Shown: piece by piece, positions 50,887 to 62,060 of the stretch
Layout: each line of letters opens with the position of its first letter
How positions within the stretch are numbered: position 1 is the first letter of the stretch
NCBI GenBank assembly: GCA_012845835.1
Contig: JABAKD010000027.1
Span: 3,613,465-3,677,464, forward strand
DNA from: Undaria pinnatifida
Lineage: Eukaryota > Sar > Phaeophyceae > Laminariales > Alariaceae
Direction: 5' to 3'
DNA: 64,000 nucleotides
Made by a program: the position numbers and the translations under genes
Notes under the pieces: model-generated
Database searches by the model: none
What the model saw: the letters and a program-made list of their open reading frames with translations, nothing else
Told to the model about the DNA's origin: nothing

Positions 50887-52275
50887 TGTTATATATTGGA
50901 CAGAGTGATGCGTGTACGACTAAACTTGCCAACTGCACTCGTACTGCATTTTGAGCTATCTGCTGTGGTTCTGGTTGCTACTAGTTGCTGCAGTATGTGC
51001 TAGAAGTTTTGCCCTTCGGCTACTGCTGCTGCACCTGATGTTGTGTGTTTGCCAATGTCGTCAGTTGGCGTTCATGCTCGTCGTACACACTGCTGTTCTC
51101 ACCCAGTACGTACGGGTTTCCTCGTACCTCGACGGCACGACGACGAGCTCAAAACAGAAGGGAGGTGACATGAAATGGCATGGACAATGGCCACATAGAA
51201 GCGAGCACAGCGGGATAGTTCGCTGCGAATCAACCGAACTCGTTCATGCCTACAGCAGAGGCTGCCTGGAGTGTCAACGGCCGTGCTAAAGCCAGGGCCA
51301 GAGGCCGAAGAGATGGCTCTTATACCTGCTTGGTTTTGTCTCGAGATTCTGTTATATATATTGGACAGAGTGATGCGTGTACGACTAAACTTGCCAACTG
51401 CACTCGTACTGCACTTTGAGCTATCTGCTGTGGTTCTGGTTGCTACTAGTTGCTGCAGTATGTGCTAGAAGTTTCGCCCTTCGGCTACTGCTGCTGCACC
51501 TGATGTTGTGTGTTTGCCAATGTCGTCAGTTGGCGTTCATGCTCGTCGTACACACTGCTGTTCTCACCCAGTACGTACGGGTTTCCTCGTACCTCGACGG
51601 CACGACGACGAGCTCAAAACAGAAGGGAGGTGACATGAAATGGCATGGACAATGGCCACATAGAAGCGAGCACGGCGGGATAGTTCGCTGCGAATCAACC
51701 GAACTCGTTCATGCCTACAGCAGAGGCTGCCTGGAGTGTCAACGGCCGTGCTAAAGCCAGGGCCAAAGGCCGAAGAGATGGCTCTTATACCTGCTTGGTT
51801 TTGTCTCGAGATTCTGTTATATATATTGGACAGAGTGATGCGTGTACGACTAAACTTGCCAACTGCACTCGTACTGCACTTTGAGCTATCTGCTGTGGTT
51901 CTGGTTGCTACTAGTTGCTGCAGTATGTGCTAGAAGTTTCGCCCTTCGGCTACTGCTGCTGCACCTGATGTTGTGTGTTTGCCAATGTCGTCAGTTGGCG
52001 TTCATGCTCGTCGTACACACTGCTGTTCTCACCCAGTACGTACGGGTTTCCTCGTACCTCGACGGCACGACGACGAGCTCAAAACAGAAGGGAGGTGACA
52101 TGAAATGGCGTGGACAATGGCCACATAGAAGCGAGCACGGCGGGATAGTTCGCTGCGAATCAACCGCACTCGTTCATGCCTACAGCAGCTGGAGTGTCAG
52201 CGGCCATGCTAAAGCCAGGGCCAAAGGCCGAAGAGACGGCTCTACCTGCTTGGTTTTGTCTCGAGATTATGTTAC
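50887..52275 (+). repeat. Three tandem copies of a 465-bp unit
   Basis: TTATATATTGGACAGAGTGA marks starts near 50888, 51355 and 51820. The units are about 99% identical, and the third lacks about 20 bases near 52190. The period is a multiple of three, so each copy keeps the same open frame of 112-132 codons with a hydrophobic start (LLWFWLLLVAAVCARS). That frame has no ATG at its beginning. Confidence 0.9.
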
Positions 52276-52279
52276 GTGA

Positions 52280-53980
52280 AAATATCATGATTTGGGAGTT
52301 ACTTTGTCACGAAACGTCTTGCTGTCGGTAATTTGTGTCGCGAAGTTCTTGGATATCGTCGGTAAGTTGTGTCACGTTTTAGGTGAACCCACACTAAAAA
52401 AATGAATTTCCAGCTGGCAAAACAAGCAGAATCAAAAGCAATAAAAAGGCCGGGCAAGAAACCAAACGAACTAGTAAAAAAGTACAGCAAAGCAACTAAC
52501 GCTCGAGAGTATGCCACCGCAAAATTCCAAACATTATCACGTACCGTTTGGAAATGATGCCAATGTTGTAAATCATTCAGGCGCTGCAGCCATTAAGATT
52601 CAACAATTTTTCCAAAATTCCTCCTCGACACTCGCTCGTCTCGCTCGGCACCCGTCCGCGTTCACGTCGATGTGCGGAACGGACACGGCAGGGCGAGGGG
52701 CGTTGGAGCCGCCCCCCGAAGGCGGCGCTCGAACCAAGCCATATTCGACCGAGAATTCCAGTTCCGCGAATCGCGTACTTAGGCCGAGACAAAAAACTCC
52801 TGACCAAAGTCCATGACACCAAGGAATGATTTGATATATATTTATATCACGGGAAAATAACATTTATAACAGTTGTATGCGCTACTATATAACACGAATA
52901 TACTTTTATTTACCTTGAGGTATTTCCTGTGAAAAATGGCGGTTGCCCCATAAGGGCAAATGGATGAAACGTACATTTTATTTGGTAAATTGACAGTTTC
53001 AACCATACGAACCGTGTCGCACGGTTGATACGGATTGATGATAAGTCGATGTTCTGCCGGACACGGAAAACCGGCCAATCACGTCACTGAATACAAACGT
53101 ACTGATTTAAACATTAACTTTAACATTTACGGTTCGGCATGGTTTGGTACGGTTCGAAGGATGGATGGTGTGTTCGCGGTGTGCCGCGAGAGTGGACTTG
53201 ACATGCTTGAAAAACAGCTATCAGGGTGCCATGCAATTATGTCCGAAAGAGTAAGCACAGTAGTAGTATTAATAGAGGACCATAGTAAGTAGGACCTACG
53301 GTACACACAAAACCTATATATTTACCCATACTTTCAGACATGAAAAATTGGTCTTTTTTATTATCGTCCTCCGTGGATGGGTGTACCTGTTGCTGCACCA
53401 TACGTATATACGTGGACCACTGTTTCCGCTGGCCATTGATATTGTACCATACCATGTTACTGTTACCACTATACAGATAATACTAGTACTGCTGTACGTA
53501 CTGCTGTGTGGTGTTGTACACTGTAGTAACACTACTGTTTGTTGTAGTGAGTGGGTGGATCGGCGTTGTATTTTTTTGTCGGCTACGCGTGGATGCCGGC
53601 ATATATATAGAGAGAGTGTCACTGTACCTGATCTGTGGATTGCGTTTTCGGGTGTAGATCGTGGACCAGTTATTCTTTGGTATTTTTGTTTTTGTCCACT
53701 ATACCGGCCCCGTCCTGGCGTAGTTCGGGGTACCCACTTACGAAGTGCATTATTTATTAGCCCCTGCTGCTGAATGAACCATTGCTGAACACATCTCGTC
53801 GTGGTAAGACTGGTGTTAGTTGTTACTGTGCCATATTCGTCGCACCCGCTGCCGCTCCGTCGACCGCGCGCCTAACGCCGCTCGGTCGACCGCGGCGGCC
53901 TTGGGCCGCCCTCGTCGATCGCCCGCTGCCCCCGCTCGCTCGGTCGCTCGCCTGCCGTCGTCCTCGTAAATGCTAAAATT
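52280..53980. other. Intergenic or intronic spacer with two GC-rich patches
   Basis: GC- and CpG-rich patches at 52615-52760 and 53830-53965. 53340-53780 is open on both strands but has no domain. No splice-supported exon was found. Confidence 0.35.
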
Positions 53981-53999
53981 GAAATAGGGTTTACGAAAC

Positions 54000-54122
54000 C
54001 GTGGCCAAGGGGCACGCGAGATGCACACAACCAGGTATACTTCCTGGTCTCATCTGCATGCGTGGAGCACGCGGGATGCACACAGCTAGGTACACTTCCT
54101 AGTTTAATCTGCATGCGTGGAG
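54000..54122 (+). repeat. Tandem duplication, about 57-bp unit
   Basis: GCACGCGRGATGCACACARC .. TCATCTGCATGCGTGGAGC or TAATCTGCATGCGTGGAGC occurs twice. Confidence 0.8.
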
Positions 54123-54879
54123 CCTCAGTGGCGCCATTTCAGACGCTGGTAAAAAACTGAGTAATCCGGCTCGCAGCACCGCAGTTCAGGGGGGTTTTGG
54201 TTTATCGCGAAACTAATGCATCAAATGCATCCGGCCGCCTCGACATTCAGCTTTTGAAAAGGCACACACCTGCTCCTCGATCAGTGCATACTTGTTTTCT
54301 CATCACTTTGGGGTTCAAGTGGCCACAACGCACTCCAAGAACCCAAGATCAACTTCACAACATCATGGGACTGCAGAAGTGAGGCGCCAAAAGAGGCGGT
54401 AGCCATTCGAGTGCTCCAAATCAATATGTGTTATGGTATTGGAGGTAGCCATTTTGTAGGGTGTATCAAGGAGTTTGGATTGCCCCTTGGTACGCATATG
54501 TAATTTAGATGCAGTCACATATGTTCGCTCCTCGTCTCTACCTTCTTGATGTACTCTTCGAGGAAATATTAAAAACAAGAACGATACGGAAGGGAGACCT
54601 TGGGGAAAGTGCAACTGTGGTAGACCCCGTAGTTGATAGTATTGGCTATAGAGACCCGAATACCATTTCATATGTGATATTCGCTTCAAGAACAAGCACG
54701 GTTTAATCACAGTTTGGAAAGGCATCTCCAAACGCACATCAAGCCGTTTTAAAACAGAAGTCAAAACTCAAGAGGTATAAGTTGTTTACGTAACTCTCCT
54801 TTCCCGCCGAGTCAGGATAATCCCACGTCTATAACAGGGGCTGGCGTCTACCTGTGCTTTCATATGCGGATTGGTCACG

Positions 54880-55740
54880 CGTCATCATCTAGATACATCG
54901 CTGAACCGATACACCACACGCCCTTCCGTTCAAGCACATGTTTTTCACTTGGCAGCGAAGCAGTATAGTAGCACAGGTGGACGAGCACGCCCCATTGGGG
55001 GGGGGGGATTTACAAGGTGTGCGATGTGTGCTGTCGTCGTGCCGCTGTCGTTGTACCGACGTGGACAAAACGCTACTAACGCCCCAACGTCGCCCAAGGT
55101 GTCAACCACGCCAACTTGACAACGCGACGCTTCGTGCAGCCAGAGATACGTTGTCAACATTATAAAACCCCCAACGTCCCCCAAACGTCAACGAAGGGCA
55201 CGTTGGCAACGTGACGAAATGACGGCTCCAAGCGCAATGTGTTAGCGTGGCAACTCCTCGTACGTCCGCCCAGTTGGCAGCGTGACGAAATGACGGCTAA
55301 AAGCACAATTTGTTAGCGAGGCAACTCCCCGTACGTCCGTCCAAAGGTCTTCACACATGACTTTCCTCGTTCCGATCCCCAAAGGGTTTACGTGACAATG
55401 AACGCAAGAGACAAGTGAGGTTGTAAGTCCCATTGAAGTCGGCGTTGATCAGCCCTTCCCCAACACTAGTAATCGTTCACCTGCTAGCAGATACAAACCA
55501 AACATTGATTTGCCAATCCTGGAGTGAGTGCCTGTGATACGAAGGCCTCAATTAAGGGTGCGATGTAGAACAACGCACTTGTTGGACAAAATTCGCTCAT
55601 CACCGTACGGCGTTCGGAGTTGCCTAGAACAAAACACTTTACGCGAAACTTGGAACCGTAAGCAAAGTAGAGGATGGTAAAAGCACCCGTTTCGTCAACT
55701 ATCTCGCGTCCCAGAATCCACCGCACTGCCGTCAACCTGG
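54880..55740 (-). pseudogene. Second CRN/RHS-family NTPase pseudogene, interrupted
   Basis: Minus-strand 55735-55484 covers the region before and through a degenerate P-loop (ITGTHSRIGKSMFGLYLL, where the neighbouring copy has VTGTPGIGKSVFGSYLL). The sequence that should follow (ERKGVW..GSA) is found only at 54965-54890, so about 515 bases have been inserted. Stops and shifts abound. The family comprises P-loop NTPases found in crinkler-type and RHS proteins of several eukaryote lineages. Confidence 0.6.
54968..55484. mobile_element. Insertion inside the second CRN/RHS pseudogene
   Basis: Its borders are defined by comparison with the intact-order copy at 56890-57012. The ends (TAGCACAGGTGGACGA and, inverted, CTAGCAGGTGAACGA) are similar, suggesting weak terminal inverted repeats. 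It contains a tandem pair of GTGACGAAATGACGGCT units of about 67 bp and CAACGTSGCCC repeats. Confidence 0.4.
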
Positions 55741-55779
55741 AAAGGGTGACAGGCCGACTTAAAGTCGTCGCTCGCTTCG

Positions 55780-57410
55780 GTCAGCCAATCACCACCTACT
55801 CATAGCTTGGTTGCCTTTTTTTCGCCGGCTGGAACCACGTACACGTGCACACATCCTTGATCGAAGCGAGGTTGGAAACGGCAATGTCTCAGTACTCCTC
55901 CACCCACTTCCCGTTCACGGCCACCACGCCTGCAGACTTCATGTGAAAAAAAACAAGGTGTTGTTCCGCTCGGCCACACCGAACGAATCGATCAACGCAA
56001 AATTCGGGCTGTCCGGTACATAATACGTCGACATCGCGAAAGTCTTAGGAAAAGAATTCCCGCACTTCAGTGCTTCCCGCCCAGTGAAATTCAAGCTCAA
56101 ACGTTTGACCCCCATCCCATCTTCACCGTCTCCACCTATAAAATAACTCTCCCCCATTCCATCTTCACCATCTCCACCTGTCACGAAAATCACTTTAAAC
56201 TCTGGTTCAACGGCCCCCTGCTCGCCACCGATTAACCTGTGAGCAACCTTTTCGAACACATTACCCCAAGTAGATGCTCCAAGCGCCTTTCGAAGTATTG
56301 GGTCACCGTTAACGACCTGCACAACTTTTTCAAAAATCTTCCCCTCTCGAAAACTGCTTGATAAATCAATTCTGTGGTGTATTTACTGCCAACGATGACC
56401 GCGCATCCGCCAAAATCGTTTGTACCGTCCCAAACGATATGAAAGAGCGCGTCGGCAATGCCTTCGGTGTCGAAGGAGGGTTTCTGATCAGGCTCAACTG
56501 CGTGTCGTAGCAGATCCAAATTTTCTTTCCTTGCCGCTGACATCATTTTCTGTTTCAGAGCCTAGAAATGGTTCATGTCAAAAGGCTGCTCTAGCCACAC
56601 CTCCTACATCATCAAAAGCTCTCTCGACATCTGTACTTGGCACATCAGGGAAAACAAATCGCGGACATTCCAACAGTTCATCCAGGCTCACCACTGGCAT
56701 GAAAACCGTTTGGACTTGGTTTGTTTCAGGAACTCGTTCACCATGATTGCCTTGGGCAACACCAACACAACCGTTATACTAGCGAACATCTACTTAAGCC
56801 GGTCCTCCGGGTCACTCAAATACCAACTATTTGGGTCGTTCTGCAAATACCCAGCGCGAAGAAAATCGGATTGCTCTCCTTGCTTCACTCCTTCATCTCA
56901 CTGAACCGATACCACACGCCCTTCCGTTCAAACACAACAGTTTTCCCTTGACAGTGAAGCAGGTACAGAAGATAAGAGCCAAACACAGATTTGCCGATTC
57001 CGGGTGTGCCTGTGACCACAATATTGCGTAAAGTACCGCTGCTAGCACCGCTCAAGACAATCTCGGATAATTCCTCGCAACAAGGAAGGATGAAGAGCTT
57101 GGATCTAAGCGTAGAATCGCCGAGGAAGAACGTGTCGTTTGCTAGTTCCAGGAAATTGTCAGTTACCGCTGCTTCGGTGAGTGCAGCCGCAAAATCCGTG
57201 ACGTTCTTTTTGGCTGCAACGGGCAGAGCATCAAAGACGGCGATGGCGCAATAGAAAGGTGTTAGGCACCGTTGATGAGCAACATTCTTTCGCCGGCGAA
57301 GCCGACTACAGCAATCGCGCAAGGGAAAAACCGACGGGCATTTGCATCGCGCAAACAGCCTAACTGGCCCTGTTTCGTCAAAGTCACGAAATATGACAAA
57401 CAAATAAAAA
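55780..57410 (-). pseudogene. CRN/RHS-family P-loop NTPase pseudogene
   Basis: The minus strand from 57403 reads a presumptive N-terminal part (VFDALPVAAKKNVTDFAAAL, ELANDTFFLGDSTLRSKLF), the Walker A VTGTPGIGKSVFGSYLLYLL, then KTVVFERKGVWYRFSE. Frame changes follow, after which come DPNSWYLSDPEDR, VPKAIMVNEFLKQTKSKRF and a C-terminal region (GASTWGNVFEKVAHRLIGG, STYYVPDSPNFALIDSFGVA, then VYVVPAGEKKATKL near 55810). This domain order matches family members I know. The frameshifts near 56880, 56560, 56340 and 55930 argue against function, although introns could explain one or two. Confidence 0.65.
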
Positions 57411-59215
57411 GCTCGTGTTGCGGGTCAACAAACGAAAGAAGAGTATAAAGATGAGTAGGGTATCCAATGTCCGAAGCATGCCGTGATGAAATACACCAAA
57501 CCCACTTTCAAGGGCTCAGCAACGTTGAACAACACACGAAACACAGACGGATAGAGCATCTGCGGCACCTGCACGAAAACGCACGAGGACACCGCTGCTG
57601 TAGCACGGATCGTGCACAATCAGGAATGCGCGAAATACCCAACTCTGAGTGTATAGCATTAGGCACGAGCGAATATCGCGCACTCGTTCTTGCGAGACGC
57701 GGCGCGTCTCCTGGACATTTGGACCTACGTGTATGGGTAGGAGTAGGCGGTTGACGTGGATTGGCTGAAGTCGATCCGCGAAGCTTTTGTGCGCCACTTT
57801 TTGTCGCGACAAGAGTCGAAGTTTGTGAAATTTTGGCGCAGCTTTTCGCTCCCGTTAAGTGAAGAGCGGGCATGAGAAACATTGCGGAGAACATTCGCAG
57901 ACTTCAACCTTTCTCACAACTTTAGGGCCCCATCAAAGCGGCGTTTAAGGGGTCCAGGTTCCAAAACGAAAGTTGTTTTGGACCAGGGTAGATTTCATCA
58001 AACTGATTTTTCTTGTCTTCGCCACGTTCGACTACGAATTGTGGCTACAAGCTATGCCCTGGGATCGTTCGTTCGTTCGGAGGGAAAGGCTGCACAACCG
58101 ACCGCTCGCGATTTGTTGCAAAATCTACGCAACACACATGGCGACATTTTTTATGGTTCAAGCCAGCTTCATAGCGATCAAAAACAAACTTCGGTCGGAC
58201 GTCAAGGACGGTCTCCAAGAAACTGAGCCTATTCATCCAAACCCCCTCAGCTTGTCATGGAGGAATAGGCGCTGATGGGCCACTCGTTCGGTTGAGGGGT
58301 GACGTGTACGCAAAACCGACTCACCGACTATGTATTTTTTGTTGATTCAAGGGAAAAATCTTTGGACTCATCATTCACCGCATGCACGCACGGCCATAGG
58401 CACTACCGCTGTCTAAGTGTACTCAGCTGCACAGGCCGCGTTTAATCGTGTCTTGACAGAAAGTACGGGTGCTGGATTGGTCTCTAGGGGCTCATGGGCT
58501 GCTACTGGCGGTGGGAGCAACGCTAGAAGCCGGTTCCGTATCTTGTAGTGGATTTCACCGCTCTGTGATAGTGTGATGGTGCGATTGTTCCTGTGGGCTG
58601 CTGCTGGTTTGTGTGCACGAAACGACAGGTGTCGCACACGCATGAACTCTCCGCTGCTGCTGCTGCTCGTCGGAACTCGTGTTCGTGTGTGCTGCAGGTG
58701 CTTTTCCTGTATGATTAAAGGGTGCTGCACAACAGTGTACGTTACGCTTCACCACCGTTTTCAGCAATATTTGAGATGCGCAGTCTAAAGTACCGTCCAA
58801 CTGCTCATCGCTGTGTGTAGCTGCTGCTTGTGATCTATTCGTTGTCGAGACCTCCCTGACCTGCTGCGCTTATGTATCGTTCCTAGAGAGCGTGCCACTC
58901 GCACTATCATGTGATTATCGATGCTCGAACGTCCCACGAATGTTATCGCATGCACACCATGCACTTGTACCGACTCGTCTGTGTATGCTCGTCGATTTGT
59001 TGCGCCACGCCTGCCCCTCTGATTATTACTCACGGCATCTGTTTACATTAGTCGATCATGTTCCTTTGGCGGCTAGGCTGCCTTGCTGATGCTTCACACT
59101 CGGTCGCCCGTGTGTGCTGCTCCCTGCTTCTTCCTTTCTACTCTACACGCAGATCATGGGCACCTGAAAACCTCCCACCGTACTTGTGCAATTTTTTCCC
59201 TGGCTTCTGCATTCT
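57411..59215. other. Region upstream of the CRN/RHS pseudogene, no confident gene
   Basis: Minus-strand pieces such as EKLRQNFTNFDSCRDKKWRT (near 57830) may be decayed N-terminal sequence of the pseudogene. 58400-59150 holds CTGCTG-rich and ordinary sequence without splice-supported exons. Confidence 0.35.
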
Positions 59216-59219
59216 TGAA

Positions 59220-60396
59220 ATGAAATACGAAGTGCTTCTCCTCGATGATGAGGTTTGGGTTGAAATGAGGCCGCCTTTTGCGAGAAACTTAAGACTCCGC
59301 TGAGGGTACCACCCCTGCGTGGGCAGCCGTTGCCAATGCCGCGGCGGCGCAGAGAGTACTTGAAACGATGAGTACTCGCGGGATGTCAGGAATACACACA
59401 ATGAAGCGGGAGAGAGGGCCTGTTATTTTATCTTTCTGCCCCTCCGTTCATGTTCAGGGAGACCTGTGAAGAGTGGGCTCGCTTTTGAGTCTCCATTTCA
59501 GTGCACTTGGCTGGCCTCATCTACGGAATCGCTGTGTGGCTGGTAGGTAGCTTTGACTGATGCGCGATGTGAGTCTGCTGTGTGCTCTATCGATCCGTGA
59601 TGCTAAGTTTCAGTTTTCCTCGGCCCATCAATACTCGGCTAACAAGACCCAACGCATCCCGCATGATTCATACCTGGGGTGCAGGCCACCAAAGTTCCTC
59701 AGGAAGCCTACGAAATGCAGCAGATGCAACTTCAGAGTGCAAGCTAGCTGCTGCTCTAGGGTCGGGCTGTGGGTTTTGAGGGAACGTACACGCCCAGATT
59801 TTGCTTTAAGATCAATGGAAAAAGTTTGACCGATGATTAACTACCATCCTGGAGCATTGGCGGGCTGTTTTCCTATTCTACAAGGTTCAAACGAGAGTCT
59901 ATTCGAGTTACTTATACTGAAACTCACTCAGATCACTTGCAAATCTCGTCGTGTTGCGACACGCGAGATTTGCAAGACACACAACTGCTGTTTGAGAATG
60001 AAGCGAAACGAACGCTGTTTGGAAAATGGAAGTCAGATGAAGACCGACAAAGCTCCCGCCGTGCATTTGACTCAATGCCCTCAGGGGATCATCAACAAGA
60101 ATATTTTTGGAAGCAACGGATAAAGCAACACCAAGTGTGGAATCGAGAGGAGCTGCGAGTGAGTACATTCACAGTTCCCGGGGCCCGAAAAGAGGGAGAA
60201 AGGCCCAAGAAAAAGCCGCGGTAATTTGATGTAGCGGGGGTCATTACTATTGTCAAGTGGACAGGCACTACGGTCAAGCTAGGCTCAACGAATTTACTCG
60301 AAGTGACTGATATCCCAGTCACCCGTAGATCTAGCTCTAGAACATCGACACGCGGATGGCCACGGTGCCATTTCGGAGATGAAGAGCAAGGATTAG
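59220..60396 (+). CDS. Unrecognised small gene or 3' end of a larger gene, five in-phase exons
   Basis: Exons: 59220-59252 (MKYEVLLLDDE), 59305-59355 (GTTPAWAAVANAAAAQR), 59685-59736 (ATKVPQEAYEMQQMQLQ plus one base), 59977-60158 (NTQLLFENEAKRTLFGKW .. HQVWNREELR, donor GTGAGT) and 60319-60396 (SPVDLALEHRHADGHGAI .. SKD, stop TAG). All four junctions are phase-compatible and total about 131 codons. The product is hydrophilic, with an Ala-rich stretch, a Gln/Met-rich segment and a charged, aromatic C-terminal half. There is no membrane segment or known catalytic motif. If the ATG at 59220 is not the start, the first exon may begin after AAG at 59236, in a phase matching the exon ending at 43609. 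Confidence 0.5.
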
Positions 60397-60696
60397 CCGG
60401 TCGTGGGTGGAACATTTTGTCACGAGAAGGTATTCAAATTTTCCACTCGAATGTTCCAAAAAAGTCTGTTTCCTTGAACGGGTGTGGCAAGTTAAGTTTT
60501 ATAGCAGAAAATTTCATCCTCTGAAACGAGCACCAAGAGTGTTAACTCCAAACATCAGGAGGCAAAAGCAACAATACAGGAGGCAAAAGCAACAATACCC
60601 TCGAGATCCAAGCGAACCCCCCCCAGATGTTTAAACTTTTCATGGCTTCATGCAATGGTTATTATAACGTAATAACTAGTCCCGTATTTTGGCCCC

Positions 60697-61007
60697 TGTA
60701 GACAAGCCTAAGCTAGGCAAGGTCTACTGACCAGAAAATATCCCCCCTTGGCCTGAGGGGGGCTGGTCAGCACCATTCAGGTGCTAAGAAAGGAAAGAGA
60801 AGTTGTATTAGCTCCGAACACAAGAAAACAAGCGATTATAACTTCATCCCCGAATCCCTATATCAGAATCCAGAAGAGGATAAGTAGAAATCCCTACTAC
60901 AGTAGTTGTCTTCAGATCTAGATAACGTTCACACACCACATCAGATCCTCAACAGTCAATCACCACCAAGAAGATCAACTGTCGTGTCTTACCAACAACA
61001 CTACACA
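60697..61007. mobile_element. LTR copy 3, probably the 3' LTR of the adjacent minus-strand Ty3 element
   Basis: 311 bases from TGTAGACAAGCC to CAACACTACACA, with TG..CA ends. It starts with nested stem-loops: TAGAC..GTCTA enclosing GCCTA-AGC-TAGGC; ACCAG..CTGGT enclosing CCCCT..AGGGG; and AGCACC-ATTCA-GGTGCT. After it come CTCTC and TGGTGCTCCACTG, which could be a tRNA primer site for a plus-strand element or, read on the minus strand, part of a purine-rich tract. The orientation is therefore inferred from the pol gene. Confidence 0.7.
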
Positions 61008-61547
61008 CTCTCTGGTGCTCCACTGTCCAGAATGCCCCCAAAAGCGCGTTCCTGCTCAAAGTAGTTCATGAACAAGCTTTGATCAAAAGTGAGCACCAGC
61101 TACACAAAAACATCAAAGAAAACATACATGTCGTTTTCGAATGATAAACGACCACATACATCTAGATACCACACCCAATGAATACAAGTCATGAAACATT
61201 GTAATACTTCACAAAAACATGCACATACGATCACCAGGCACAAATTATGCATTAAAACATAGCAATATCACCAATAAATACTACCAGGTACATTAATTCG
61301 TATATGTATTCACACGCAAACTTCACAAAACATACTGGTAAAAGTGGCAAGCCAAAACGGAAACCTAAATATAAATCTGCCGACCAAAAGAAAAACATCG
61401 TAAAAACCCTTTTACGACTACACGAATATTAATAGTATCATCCGCTTTCATCCACAATTACACCACAACTCATGCACTCAGCAAAATACCACCGTAAGAA
61501 CATTCCAAAACGATTTTCGCTCAAAATCATGCGGAAACCGCAGAAAA
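61008..61547. other. Untranslated internal part of the Ty3 element
   Basis: AT-rich sequence between the LTR and the end of pol. Its first 320 bases are shared with 45226-45490 (GATCACCAGGCACAAATYAT, TTAAAACATAG). No long frame. Confidence 0.5.
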
Positions 61548-62060
61548 TTACAACGTAATACCACATTGCCGCTTCAGCTTCGTCCTCACTCCCCGTTTCA
61601 GTCTTAACTTACGCAATTCCGACTTTACAAATTGAGGAGCCGCGCGCCATATCTTCGCTAAGTCCTCCCACGTATTCTCTTCAGTATCAAATCCAGCCCA
61701 CTCTACTTCTACCTCAAAGCCAGATCCTTCCTCCACAATCGCCAAATCCAAGATTACTGCCATCTCAAACTCTCCTTGCGTGAAAGCATGTACACAAACC
61801 TCTTTTAACTCGGCAGTGATCTCAAGAGCAGCATCCGAATAAAAACGCATCCGAGCAACATAAACGTCTCGGACTTCCCCAGATACAAAACTCTGCACGC
61901 CATACACATGCAATCGTTGAGCGACCAGCACACGCAACGGCCCACTCCACGTCACCAGCAATTTCGGCGTCAAGCCACCACGCCGCACCCGAGCTACCAA
62001 GACATAATCACCAACAACAAAAACTCGGCAAACTTCCCCGACTCGCGGCCACACGCTGCT
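61548..62060 (-). pseudogene. Ty3 pol: C-terminal GPY-like region and chromodomain
   Basis: VFVVGDYVLVARVRRGG and KLLVTWSGPLRVL form the integrase C-terminal small-barrel region. FEVEVEWAGFDTEENTWEDL is a chromodomain (the V-x-W-x-G-ENTWE core is intact), which in chromoviruses is thought to direct integration to modified histones. Ends in a stop at 61548. Confidence 0.75.

Noticed and set aside
50951-52279. Three copies of a secreted-looking small protein
   Set aside because: The frame begins at TTG without an ATG and is explained by near-identical tandem DNA copies. Kept only as a repeat and a finding.
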